A program made the position numbers and the translations under genes. Under the pieces are notes generated by a model. It was given only the letters and a program-made list of their open reading frames with translations. It did no database searches and had not been told where the DNA came from. Positions 38,601 through 48,342 of a DNA stretch of 64,000 nucleotides are shown here, in pieces. The stretch spans positions 1-64,000 of the forward strand of contig SVGY01000004.1 in assembly GCA_015056145.1 (NCBI GenBank), given 5' to 3'. The stretch's first letter is position 1, and every line of letters begins with the position of its first letter. The DNA is from Clostridiales bacterium. Its GTDB lineage: Bacteria > Bacillota > Clostridia > Christensenellales > Aristaeellaceae.

Positions 38601-38894
38601 CATCTGCTGGCCAAGGTGTAGTTGCCATTCCTTCTGGAAGCGTTTCATGGAACCATCGTTTTCAGCGGCAAGGTAAGCTGCGGCAATGTGCTCGCACAGG
38701 GCGGAGCCATTTCCGCAGGTACAGGCGGCTGTGCCGTTTCGCAGAAAACTTACCGTTTGCACCGGTACCGTGCCTACATCGTAGCGAAGCTCGTAAAGGC
38801 TCTGTATGGCCTGGGATACGGATCCCCGGCGATAAAGGGCCTCTCCCTGAACAAAAGCAGGATCTCCCATGGAAATGGAATGGAGCGCAATCAT
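35697..38894 (-). CDS. SNF2-family helicase with N-terminal SWIM zinc finger
   Basis: [12 protein letters not shown] (SWIM); [66 protein letters not shown]. Confidence 0.95.
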   Translation of the reverse strand: [1065 protein letters not shown]

Positions 38895-39221
38895 GATATA
38901 CCTCCCTTTTGTGGTAGGTGGGTAACTATATAACTTCTGTTTTTTTGTGGCTACTTCCTGCTGATTTTAAGAAGAAACAGCCAAAAAAATGGAAAGAATA
39001 ATCCGGGAAGCACAGGGCAAGATACTATTGAAACAACGGTCAGGCAAACGGTGGGAGAGAGGCGCAGGATCGGTTCTTTGATTGAAAGAGCCAGGGCGCT
39101 GGGCGGGGCGCACAGCGTTGATGATGTGAGATGTGCAGGCAGAAAAAGCAAGAAATAAGTGCGTTGTATCTCCACAGGCACAGAGGCCGCCGGAAGCAGA
39201 GCTTTCGATGAACGGGGTTTC

Positions 39222-39254
39222 AAAAAAGAGGCTGATTCGTCGGTCTCTTTTTTG
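39222..39254. terminator. Possible terminator inside long intergenic region
   Basis: AAAAAAGAGG...TCTCTTTTTT imperfect inverted repeat. Confidence 0.45.
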
Positions 39255-39321
39255 CAATTCCTTAAGTTTTCAAGTAAAAATGACAGGCAAAAAAATATTT
39301 GAAAAAAAGTAACACAGGGTA

Positions 39322-39350
39322 TTGATAACGTCTGTTGTTGGAGATATAAT
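39322..39350 (+). promoter_or_regulatory. Promoter of ABC exporter operon
   Basis: TTGATA-N17-TATAAT. Confidence 0.7.
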
Positions 39351-39359
39351 GCATTTCGA

Positions 39360-39389
39360 TTGCGGAAAAACTGACCCGCCTTTCCGCAA
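39360..39389 (+). promoter_or_regulatory. 5'UTR inverted repeat upstream of ABC exporter
   Basis: TTGCGGAAA...TTTCCGCAA, 9-bp perfect arms just downstream of the -10 box. Confidence 0.5.
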
Positions 39390-39426
39390 AATACAACCAA
39401 AACGACCAGAATTGCAGGAGGATACT

Positions 39427-41169
39427 ATGCGACCCGTACCATGGCTATGGAGCTGCGCAAGCAAGAGTTCCCGCATCAGGATCATCATTGCCCTGAGCAT
39501 TTCTGTAATTACCAGCATTCTCTTGCTGGTAAACCCCTCACTGACTGCACGCCTCGTAGACGAAGTCATCGTCGCCCAGAACCCTGCGCCCCTGCTGGGG
39601 ATTCTGGCAGTTATGCTTGTGGTGAAGTTTTTCCGGGAAGGCGCACGTTACCTGATGATCATCCTTTTGGAAAAATCCTCTCAGGATACGTTCCTGTCCC
39701 TGAGAACAAAGCTGTTTGAATGCATGCAGTATCAGGATTCCCGCTTCTTTGACCGCAACCGTACCGGCGACCTCATGACCCGTAACTCCGGCGACCTTGA
39801 CTGGTGCCGCCACTTCATTTCCTATATGGGGTATGCCATTGTGGACTGTGTGGTCATGTTCGTCAGCACACTGATCTTCTTCTTTATTACCAGTTGGAAG
39901 CTTACGCTCTGCCTGGTTGCCGTAACCCCTATGCTGCTGCTGATTACCAAGCTGTATTCCGGCAAGGTGCGGCCTCTGTTTGTGGCCATGCGTGAACGCC
40001 TGAGCGAAATGAACGCAGGCGCACAGGAAAACATTGCCGGCAACCGTGTGGTAAAGGCCTTTGCCCGTGAAGAATACGAAGAGGAGCACTTCGACGAGCG
40101 CAGCGCTGCTTTCCGTGACTCCCACCTGAATATCAACAAGATGTGGCTCACCTTCTATCCTTTGATCGAAGTGCTGGCCCACGCCATGGGTATCATCTCT
40201 GTATTCATCGGCGCATATTTCATCATCAAGGGCGATATTACTGCCGGCGAGCTGACCATCTTCACCAGTCTTACCTGGGCCCTCGCCAACCCCATGCGCC
40301 AGCTGGGTAACCTCATCAATGACTTCCAGCGCTTCCAAACCTCTGCGCTGAAGGTAATGGAGATCTATTTCCGCAAGCCTGCCATCCACGACAAGCCCGG
40401 CTGCAAGGATCATGAGGATATGGAAGGCCGCATCGAATTCCGCAATGTCAGTGCAAAGTTCGACCGGAACGAAGTTCTCAGCGATATCAGCTTTGCGGTG
40501 GAACCTGGCCAGACATTGGCCATTATGGGCCCCACCGGTAGCGGCAAGACCACCATTATCAACCTTCTGGCCCGCAGCTATGACGCTGCCTCCGGCGAGA
40601 TCCTGGTGGATGATTGCAACGTAAAAAGCTGGAAGCTGCAACAGCTCCGTGGCCACCTGGGCATTGCCACCCAGGATGTGTTCCTCTTCTCGGACACGGT
40701 GGAAGGCAATATCGCCTTCGGCAATCAGGCCCTGTCTCTGGATGAGGTGAAGGAATTTGCCAGGATCGCCGCTGCTCACGATTTCGTGTCCGACCTTTCC
40801 GAAGGCTACGATACCATTATTGGTGAGCGTGGCACCGGTCTTTCCGGCGGTCAGAAGCAGCGTATCGCTCTGGCCCGTGCCCTTGCCATGAGGCCCCGCA
40901 TCCTTATCATGGACGATACTACCTCCGCTCTGGACAGCGAGACCGAGCACTACATCCAGCAGGAACTCAAAAAACTGCCCTTTAATTGCACCAAGATTAT
41001 TATCGGTCAGCGCATCAGCGCCGTGAAGGATGCGGATCAGATCCTTATCCTTGAAAACGGCAGGATCACCGAGCGTGGCACCCATGAAGAACTGCTCAAA
41101 AACCGTGGCTATTACTGGCAGACCTATGCACTGCAGAACGATCTGCCCATGGATGGAGGTGTTGCCTGA
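39427..41169 (+). CDS. ABC exporter (TM-NBD fusion), subunit 1
   Basis: IMGPTGSGKTTIINLLARSYD, GTGLSGGQKQRIALARAL, ILIMDDTTSALD; RBS AGGAGG. Confidence 0.94.
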   Translation: MRPVPWLWSCASKSSRIRIIIALSISVITSILLLVNPSLTARLVDEVIVAQNPAPLLGILAVMLVVKFFREGARYLMIILLEKSSQDTFLSLRTKLFECMQYQDSRFFDRNRTGDLMTRNSGDLDWCRHFISYMGYAIVDCVVMFVSTLIFFFITSWKLTLCLVAVTPMLLLITKLYSGKVRPLFVAMRERLSEMNAGAQENIAGNRVVKAFAREEYEEEHFDERSAAFRDSHLNINKMWLTFYPLIEVLAHAMGIISVFIGAYFIIKGDITAGELTIFTSLTWALANPMRQLGNLINDFQRFQTSALKVMEIYFRKPAIHDKPGCKDHEDMEGRIEFRNVSAKFDRNEVLSDISFAVEPGQTLAIMGPTGSGKTTIINLLARSYDAASGEILVDDCNVKSWKLQQLRGHLGIATQDVFLFSDTVEGNIAFGNQALSLDEVKEFARIAAAHDFVSDLSEGYDTIIGERGTGLSGGQKQRIALARALAMRPRILIMDDTTSALDSETEHYIQQELKKLPFNCTKIIIGQRISAVKDADQILILENGRITERGTHEELLKNRGYYWQTYALQNDLPMDGGVA

Positions 41170-42965
41170 TGGCTCGCAATAAGTTTGACGTTGACGAGAA
41201 GCTTGAATCCCCGTTTCAATGGGCTCATTTAAAGCGTGCGTTTTACTACATCAAGCGGCACAAATTCCAGATGATTGCTGCCCTTGTACTGAGTATTCTT
41301 GCCTCCGTTTCCAGCCTTTATACGCCCAAGATCACCGCTACCGTTCTGGATGAGGTGGTTCCTCAGGGCGAAGCAGGCATCCCCCTTCTGCTGAAGTGGG
41401 CACTGATCTTTATCGGCTTGGTAATCCTCAGCATCATCTTTACGCAGATTCGCAGCCGTATCATGGCTTATGTCAGCCAGGAGATCATTTACGATATCCG
41501 CAAGGACCTGTTCAGCCACCTGCAGAAGCTGCCTTTCAGCTATTACGACAGCCGCCCCGCAGGCAAGATCCTGGTGCGTGTTATCAACTACGTCAACTCC
41601 GTTTCGGACATTCTTTCCAACGGTATCATCAACCTGATCCTTGAGATGATCAACGTGGTGGTTATCATCTTCTTCATGTTCAGCGTCAATGCAAAGCTTG
41701 CGCTGGTGGTACTGGCTGGCCTGCCGGTATTCATCGCCATCATCCTGATTCTGAAACCCAGGCAGCGCAAGGCATGGCAGCAGCAGAGCAACAAAAACTC
41801 CAACTATAATGCTTACCTTGCGGAAAGCATTGACGGCGTGAGAGTCTCCCAGATTTTCGCCCGCCAGGAGGAGAACTGCTCCATCATGAAACGGCTTGCG
41901 CTGGCTTGCCGTAAGGCTTGGATGAAAGCCATCTACATCTCCAACTCTGTTTGGCTCTCCTCCCAGCTGCTTACCCAGATCGTGTTCACACTGCTGTACA
42001 TCACCGGTGTGTACTGGATGGGCGGCGATATCGTAAGCTTTGGTGTGATTCTGGCCATGGGTGACTATGTGGGCCGCTTCTGGCAGCCAATCACTAACCT
42101 TGCGAATATCTATAACTCCTTTGTGAATAACATTGCCTATCTGGAACGTATCTTTGAAACCATGGACGAGCCTGTGGATGTGGACGATGCCCCCGATGCG
42201 GGCACGCTTCCCGCTATCGACGGTCAAGTGGAATTCAAGGATGTGGTGTTCGGATACGAAGAAGATCAGACGGTTCTGGAAAACTTCAATCTCAAGGTAG
42301 CTGCAGGACAGCGCATCGCTCTGGTGGGCCCCACCGGCGCAGGCAAATCCACTGTTATCAACCTGCTTTGCCGGTTCTATAACCTGCGCAGCGGCGAGAT
42401 TCTCCTCCACTGCGAGGACGACAGCACCCACGACCTTGCAAAGGTAACGCTGCATTCCCTGCGTACTCAGCTGGGTATTATGCTGCAGGACAGCTTCCTG
42501 TTTGCAGGCACCATCATGGATAATATCCGCTATGGCCGTCTCGATGCTTCCGATGAAGAGGTGATCGCCGCTTCCAAGGCTGTGTGCGCTCACGAATTCA
42601 TCAGCCAGCTGCCCGAAGGCTATCAGACCAAGGTGAACGAACGTGGCGGCGGACTCAGCCAGGGCCAGCGTCAGCTGATTGCATTCGCCCGTACCATGAT
42701 TTCTGAACCCAAGATTCTGATTCTGGACGAGGCTACCTCTTCCATTGATACCCGCACTGAGCGGCTTTTGCAGCAGGGTATCGAAAACATGCTCAGGGGC
42801 CGTACCAGCTTCATCATTGCCCATCGCCTCTCCACCATCAAGAGCTGTGATAAGATCCTCTATATCAGCGATCGTGGTATTGCAGAGTCTGGAAGCCATG
42901 AAGAGCTTATGGAGAAGAAAGGCCGCTATTACGATCTGTACACTGCCCAGATGCAGGCTGTCTGA
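41169..42965 (+). CDS. ABC exporter (TM-NBD fusion), subunit 2
   Basis: LVGPTGAGKSTVINLLCRFY, GGGLSQGQRQLIAFARTM, ILILDEATSSIDT; ATG overlaps upstream stop. Confidence 0.94.
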   Translation: MARNKFDVDEKLESPFQWAHLKRAFYYIKRHKFQMIAALVLSILASVSSLYTPKITATVLDEVVPQGEAGIPLLLKWALIFIGLVILSIIFTQIRSRIMAYVSQEIIYDIRKDLFSHLQKLPFSYYDSRPAGKILVRVINYVNSVSDILSNGIINLILEMINVVVIIFFMFSVNAKLALVVLAGLPVFIAIILILKPRQRKAWQQQSNKNSNYNAYLAESIDGVRVSQIFARQEENCSIMKRLALACRKAWMKAIYISNSVWLSSQLLTQIVFTLLYITGVYWMGGDIVSFGVILAMGDYVGRFWQPITNLANIYNSFVNNIAYLERIFETMDEPVDVDDAPDAGTLPAIDGQVEFKDVVFGYEEDQTVLENFNLKVAAGQRIALVGPTGAGKSTVINLLCRFYNLRSGEILLHCEDDSTHDLAKVTLHSLRTQLGIMLQDSFLFAGTIMDNIRYGRLDASDEEVIAASKAVCAHEFISQLPEGYQTKVNERGGGLSQGQRQLIAFARTMISEPKILILDEATSSIDTRTERLLQQGIENMLRGRTSFIIAHRLSTIKSCDKILYISDRGIAESGSHEELMEKKGRYYDLYTAQMQAV

Positions 42966-42974
42966 TCCTGCACG

Positions 42975-42999
42975 CCTCCGGCTTTGGCCGGAGGTTTTT
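42975..42999 (+). terminator. Rho-independent terminator after ABC exporter
   Basis: CCTCCGGC-tttg-GCCGGAGG-TTTTT. Confidence 0.88.
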
Positions 43000-43054
43000 C
43001 CATGAAGAGTGTTTTGCACCATCAGAATGCAAACGTTTTTCTCCGAATGATGGC

Positions 43055-43083
43055 TTGACATTTCCTATCGAAAGTAGTAAAAT
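43055..43083 (+). promoter_or_regulatory. Promoter of GH3-xylB-isomerase operon
   Basis: TTGACA-N17-TAAAAT. Confidence 0.78.
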
Positions 43084-43131
43084 TTTAGTACATTATTTAA
43101 CCTTGTTAAAAAAGTTCTGGAGGGATTGCAT

Positions 43132-45228
43132 ATGGATCGCAGCAAAGCCAGAGAGAATGCTGAAAAATTGGTTGCTCAGATGACGGTGGAGGAAGCCGCC
43201 AGCCAGCTCAGCTACGGCGCACCTGCTATTGAGCGTCTGGGCGTTCCTGCATACAATTGGTGGAATGAGGCTCTGCATGGCGTAGCCCGTGCCGGTACTG
43301 CCACCAGCTATCCCCAGGCAATTGGTTTGGGCGCCACTTTCGACCCCGAGCTTATCCAGCAGCTGGGCGATGTTTCCGCCACCGAAGGCCGTGCCAAGTA
43401 CAACTCCTGCTCCGCTCATGGCGACCGGGACATTTATAAGGGCCTGACCTTCTGGTCTCCCAATATCAATATTTTCCGTGATCCCCGCTGGGGTCGTGGA
43501 CACGAGACCTATGGTGAAGATCCTGTTCTGACTGCCGAACTGGGCAAAGCCTATGTCCGTGGCCTGCAGGGCGATGGTGAAGTGATGAAGTCCGCCGCAT
43601 GTGCAAAGCACTTTGCTGTGCACTCCGGCCCCGAAGCCGAGCGTCACTACTTTAATGCCGAGGCGAATGCCAAGGATATGGCAGAAACCTACCTGCCTGC
43701 TTTCGAGGCCCTTGTAAAGGATGCCAAGGTAGAGGCCGTGATGGGCGCCTACAACCGTACCAACGGCGAAGCCTGCTGTGGCAGCAAGACCCTGATGGTT
43801 GACCTGCTCCGTGGCAAGTGGGGCTTTGAAGGTCATTTCACCTCCGACTGCTGGGCCATCCGGGACTTCCACGAGCATCACATGGTTACCGATACCCCCG
43901 AAGAATCCGCTGCACTGGCCCTCAAGATGGGTTGCGACCTTAACTGCGGCAACACTTATGTGTACCTCATGAAGGCCTACGAACAGGGCCTTATCGATGA
44001 AGCTGATATCCGCAAGGCTGCTGTAAACCTGTTCACCACCCGCTATCTGCTGGGCATCATGGGCGAAGGCAGCGAGTTTGACAAGGTCCCCTTCACCGCC
44101 ATTGAGTGCAAGGAACACCTTGATATCGCCCGCAAGGCCACCGAAGAATGCTGCGTTCTGCTCAAGAACGACGGTATCCTGCCCCTCAGCAAGGACAAGC
44201 TGAACACCATCGCAGTTATCGGCCCCAATGCCAACAGCCGTATTTCCCTCATCGGCAACTATCACGGCACATCCTCCCGGTACATTACCGTGCTGGAAGG
44301 CGTTCAGGATGAAGTGGGCGACGATGTGCGTGTGCTTTACGCCTCCGGCAGCCACCTCTTTAAGGATCGTGAAGAGCATCTGGCTGTTTCCGACGACCGT
44401 ATCGCCGAAGCCGTCAGCGCCGCCGAATGCGCCGATGCCGTGCTGCTGGTTGTGGGTCTGGATGAAACCATGGAGGGCGAAGAAGGCGATACCGGCAATG
44501 CCGCAGCTTCCGGCGACAAGCTGGATCTGCTCCTGCCTCTGTGCCAGCGCAAGCTGATGGACGAGGTTATGAAGGTTGGCAAGCCCACCGTGATCTGCCT
44601 TATGGCTGGCAGCTCCATCGACCTGGGCGAAGCCGGCGAGAAGGCCAACGGCATTCTGCTGAGCTGGTATCCCGGCGCACGGGGCGGCAAAACCATCGCT
44701 GATATGCTCTTTGGCAAGGTTTCTCCCTCCGGCAAGCTGCCCGTGACCTTCTACCACAACAGCCAGCTGGACGAAATGCCCGCCTTCACCGATTACGCCA
44801 TGAAGGGCCGCACCTATCGCTACTTCACCAACGAGCCTCTGTATCCCTTCGGATACGGCCTCACCTATGGCGATGTGAACGTTACCGCAGCCACCGCTTC
44901 CAAGGTTGGCGAGGATGTTCAGATCGAAGTGAAGTACGCCAACAACGGAAAAGCCTGCACCGATGACGTTATTCAGGTATATGTGCAGAACGAAGGCAGT
45001 GCAAACGCTCCCGATAATGCTCGCCTGTGCGCCTTCAAGCGTATTCACTGCGCTGCCGGCCAGGAAGGCAGCCTGATCCTTACCGTGCCCGCCAAGCACC
45101 TGCTTGTCGTAAACGAGGCAGGGGAATGGGTGGACGAAGGCAAGAAGGTATTCTATGTGGGTCTGGGTCAGCCTGACTCCCGCACCGAAACCCTTACCGG
45201 CAAGAAAAGCCTTCGTATTGAACTGTGA
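43132..45228 (+). CDS. GH3 glycoside hydrolase (beta-xylosidase/beta-glucosidase type), no signal peptide
   Basis: YNWWNEALHGVARAG, NIFRDPRWGRGHETYGEDP, GFEGHFTSDCWAI. Confidence 0.92.
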   Translation: MDRSKARENAEKLVAQMTVEEAASQLSYGAPAIERLGVPAYNWWNEALHGVARAGTATSYPQAIGLGATFDPELIQQLGDVSATEGRAKYNSCSAHGDRDIYKGLTFWSPNINIFRDPRWGRGHETYGEDPVLTAELGKAYVRGLQGDGEVMKSAACAKHFAVHSGPEAERHYFNAEANAKDMAETYLPAFEALVKDAKVEAVMGAYNRTNGEACCGSKTLMVDLLRGKWGFEGHFTSDCWAIRDFHEHHMVTDTPEESAALALKMGCDLNCGNTYVYLMKAYEQGLIDEADIRKAAVNLFTTRYLLGIMGEGSEFDKVPFTAIECKEHLDIARKATEECCVLLKNDGILPLSKDKLNTIAVIGPNANSRISLIGNYHGTSSRYITVLEGVQDEVGDDVRVLYASGSHLFKDREEHLAVSDDRIAEAVSAAECADAVLLVVGLDETMEGEEGDTGNAAASGDKLDLLLPLCQRKLMDEVMKVGKPTVICLMAGSSIDLGEAGEKANGILLSWYPGARGGKTIADMLFGKVSPSGKLPVTFYHNSQLDEMPAFTDYAMKGRTYRYFTNEPLYPFGYGLTYGDVNVTAATASKVGEDVQIEVKYANNGKACTDDVIQVYVQNEGSANAPDNARLCAFKRIHCAAGQEGSLILTVPAKHLLVVNEAGEWVDEGKKVFYVGLGQPDSRTETLTGKKSLRIEL

Positions 45229-45262
45229 TCCATCTCTAACTGAATGAAGGAGGAGAAAACAT

Positions 45263-46789
45263 ATGAATTACTTACTGGGTATTGACCTTGGCACTTCCGG
45301 CACCAAAACGGTTCTCTTCGACGAGACCGGTCTTGGCATTGCCAGCGCCACCATCGAGTACCCCCTCTACCAGCCCAAAAACGGCTGGGCCGAGCAGGAT
45401 CCCGAAGACTGGTGGAACGCTGCCCGTGACACCACCCGCAAGGTGATTGCTGATAGCGGCGTCAATCCTGCCGATATCAAGGGTGTTGGTATCAGCGGCC
45501 AGATGCATGGTTTGGTTCTGCTGGACGAAGAAGGCAATGTTCTGCGCAAGTCCATCCTGTGGTGCGACGGACGCACCCAGGCCGAATGCGACGAGATTAC
45601 CGAAACCATCGGTAAGGATCGCCTGATCGAGATCACCGCCAATCCCGCACTTACCGGCTTTACCGCCGGGAAGATCCTCTGGGTGCGCAAGAACGAGCCT
45701 GAAGTGTACGCCAAGGCCGCTCACATCCTGCTGCCCAAGGACTATGTGCGCTTCAAGCTGACCGGCGAGTACGGCTGCGAAATGAGCGACGCCAGCGGCA
45801 CCAACCTGCTGGATGTTCCCGCCCGCTGCTGGTCCAGCGAGATCCTCGAAAAGCTGAGTATCGACGAAAAACTGATGCCTCCGCTGTTTGAGTCCTCTGA
45901 TGCTGCAGGCAAAATCACCGCCGAAGCCGCTGCTGTGACCGGCCTTGCCGAGGGTACTGTTGTTGCTGCCGGCGCTGGCGACAACGCAGCTGCAGCTGTG
46001 GGTACCGGCGTTGTGGTGGAAGGCCGTGCCTTTACCACCATTGGTACTTCCGGCGTTGTGTTCGCCCATTCCGATTCCGTGCAGATCGACCCCGCTGGTC
46101 GTGTGCATACCTTCTGCGCAGCTGTTCCCGGTGCATATACCGTAATGAGCTGCACGCTGTCTGCCGGTCTGAGCCTGAAGTGGTTCCGTGACACCTTCTG
46201 CAAGGCCGAGATCCAGGCCGCTGCTGAGATGGGTGTGGATCCCTACATCCTGCTCAATCAGGAAGCAGAACAGTCTCCCATCGGTTCCAACCGTCTGATC
46301 TTCATGCCTTACCTGATGGGCGAACGCAGCCCCCTGCTGGATTCCAATGCCCGTGGCTGCTTCTTCGGCCTGAGCGCTATCCATGGCCGTCGTGACATGC
46401 TCCGTGCTGTAATGGAAGGCGTTATGTTCTCCCAGCGTCAGAACCTGGACGTGCTCCGTGGCATGAACGTTGCTCCCCAGACCATGCTGGCCTGCGGTGG
46501 CGGCGGAACCAGCCCCTTCTGGCGTCAGATGATGGCTGATATGTTCGATATGCCTGTGGCTACTGTTGCCAACCGTGAAGGCCCTGCTCTGGGCGCTGCT
46601 ATCCTGGCTGGCGTTGCTTCCGGCGTTTATAAGGACATTCCTTCTGCCTGCGACAGCGTGATCAAGCAGAATCCTTCTCAGGAGCCCATTAAGGAAAACG
46701 GCGTTGCCTACGAGAAGTACTATCAGCTCTACACCAAACTGTACCCCTCCATGAAGGCTAACTTTGCGGAGCTGGCACAGATGGAATAA
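45263..46789 (+). CDS. xylB: Xylulokinase (FGGY family)
   Basis: LLGIDLGTSGTKTVLFDETG, ISGQMHGLVLLDEEG, ILWCDGRTQAECDEIT, GGGGTSPFWRQMMADMF. Confidence 0.93.
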   Translation: MNYLLGIDLGTSGTKTVLFDETGLGIASATIEYPLYQPKNGWAEQDPEDWWNAARDTTRKVIADSGVNPADIKGVGISGQMHGLVLLDEEGNVLRKSILWCDGRTQAECDEITETIGKDRLIEITANPALTGFTAGKILWVRKNEPEVYAKAAHILLPKDYVRFKLTGEYGCEMSDASGTNLLDVPARCWSSEILEKLSIDEKLMPPLFESSDAAGKITAEAAAVTGLAEGTVVAAGAGDNAAAAVGTGVVVEGRAFTTIGTSGVVFAHSDSVQIDPAGRVHTFCAAVPGAYTVMSCTLSAGLSLKWFRDTFCKAEIQAAAEMGVDPYILLNQEAEQSPIGSNRLIFMPYLMGERSPLLDSNARGCFFGLSAIHGRRDMLRAVMEGVMFSQRQNLDVLRGMNVAPQTMLACGGGGTSPFWRQMMADMFDMPVATVANREGPALGAAILAGVASGVYKDIPSACDSVIKQNPSQEPIKENGVAYEKYYQLYTKLYPSMKANFAELAQME

Positions 46790-46825
46790 AAAAGCAATCC
46801 ATATTATAGTAAAGGAGAAATTGCT

Positions 46826-48301
46826 ATGATTAAGAACATCCCCGAAGTCAAACTTGGCGTCATCGCTGTAAGCCGTGGCTGCTTCCCCGATGAACTGTCC
46901 GAGCGCCGCCGTGCTGCTCTGGTTGCCGCTTACGGCGAAGGCATCTACGAGTGCCCCGTTACCGTCGGCACCGAGCTGGACGCCCGCAAGGCTGTGACCG
47001 ATGTGCAGGAAAAGGGCATCAATGCTCTGGTTGTTTTCCTTGGCAACTTCGGCCCCGAAACCCCCGAAACCCTGATTGCCGACTGGTTCGACGGCCCCAT
47101 CATGTATGTGGCTGCCGCTGAAGGCGATGGCGACCTGCACAACGGCCGTGGCGACGCATATTGCGGCCTGCTGAACTGCTCCTACAATCTGGGCCTGCGC
47201 GGCAAGACTGCTTACATTCCCGAGCAGCCCGTTGGTATGGCAGAAGATCTGGCTGTTGAAATCAAGAACTTCCTGCCCATCGCCCGTGCTATTCTGGGCC
47301 TGAAGGGCCTGAAGGTTATCACCTTTGGCCCCCGTCCTGACGACTTCCTGGCCTGCAACGCTCCCATCAAGGCTCTGTATGACCTGGGCGTAGCCGTGGA
47401 AGAAAACTCCGAGCTGGATCTGCTGGTTGCTTACAACAAGCATGCCAACGACAGCCGCATTCCCGCCAAGATGGCTGAAATGCGTTCTGAGCTGGGCGAC
47501 AACAACCCCTACGAGGGCATCCTGCCCCGTCTGGCCCAGTACGAACTGACCCTGCTGGATTGGGCTGAGCAGCACAAGGGCACCCGTCAGTATGTGGCTT
47601 TCGCCAACAAGTGCTGGCCTGCTTTCCAGACCGAGTTCAAGTTCGTTCCCTGCTATGTAAACAGCCGCCTCACCGGCATGGGCATCCCCGTAAGCTGCGA
47701 GGTTGACATCTACGGCGCTCTGAGCGAGTACATCGGCATCTGCGTCAGCGGTGCTCCCACCACTCTTCTGGACATCAACAACACCGTTCCCGCTTCCATC
47801 TACAACAAGAACATCAAGGACAAGGCCAACTACCGCCTCACCGAAACCTTCATGGGCTTCCACTGCGGCAACACCTGCTCCAACCTGCTCAAGAACCCCC
47901 ACATGGGTTATCAGCTGATCATGAAGCGTGATCTGGAGCCCGATCTGCCCGAACCCGACATCACCCGCGGCACCATGGAAGGCAACATCAAGCCCGGCGA
48001 CATCACCTTCTACCGTCTGCAGTCCACTGCTGACACCTCTCTGAAGGCCTACATCGCTCAGGGTGAAGTTCTGGACGTGGATTGCGAGTCCTTCGGCTCC
48101 ATCGGCGCCTTCGCCATCCCCGAGATGGATCGCTTCTACCGTCACGTGCTCATCGCAAAGCGTTACCCCCATCACGGCGCTGTGGCCTTCGGTCACTGGG
48201 GCAAGGCTATCTTTGAAGTGCTCAAGTACCTGGGCGTCGAAGATATCGCTTACAACCAGCCCGCCAGCCTGCCCTATCCCAAGGAGAATCCCTTCCACTA
48301 A
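46826..48301 (+). CDS. L-fucose/L-arabinose isomerase-family protein
   Basis: Long fold with E/H-rich C-terminal half (SCEVDIYGALSEYIGI, MGFHCGNTCSNLL, HHGAVAFGHWG); family-level recognition only. Confidence 0.75.
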   Translation: MIKNIPEVKLGVIAVSRGCFPDELSERRRAALVAAYGEGIYECPVTVGTELDARKAVTDVQEKGINALVVFLGNFGPETPETLIADWFDGPIMYVAAAEGDGDLHNGRGDAYCGLLNCSYNLGLRGKTAYIPEQPVGMAEDLAVEIKNFLPIARAILGLKGLKVITFGPRPDDFLACNAPIKALYDLGVAVEENSELDLLVAYNKHANDSRIPAKMAEMRSELGDNNPYEGILPRLAQYELTLLDWAEQHKGTRQYVAFANKCWPAFQTEFKFVPCYVNSRLTGMGIPVSCEVDIYGALSEYIGICVSGAPTTLLDINNTVPASIYNKNIKDKANYRLTETFMGFHCGNTCSNLLKNPHMGYQLIMKRDLEPDLPEPDITRGTMEGNIKPGDITFYRLQSTADTSLKAYIAQGEVLDVDCESFGSIGAFAIPEMDRFYRHVLIAKRYPHHGAVAFGHWGKAIFEVLKYLGVEDIAYNQPASLPYPKENPFH

Positions 48302-48342
48302 TTTCTGATTTTCGGAAGCGTTACAGCGTTTTCTGAAATCCA

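Noticed and set aside
35691-38621. 976-aa + strand ORF opposite the SNF2 helicase
   Set aside because: The - strand product has complete helicase motifs; the antisense ORF lacks any known motif.
38940-39260. RNase P RNA, tmRNA, 6S or SRP RNA in the long intergenic region
   Set aside because: No conserved core segments of these RNAs recognised.
45272-48298. 1008-aa antisense ORF opposite xylB and the isomerase
   Set aside because: Composition artefact of strongly biased codons on the + strand; the + genes have motifs, RBS and a promoter, the antisense product has no recognisable domain.
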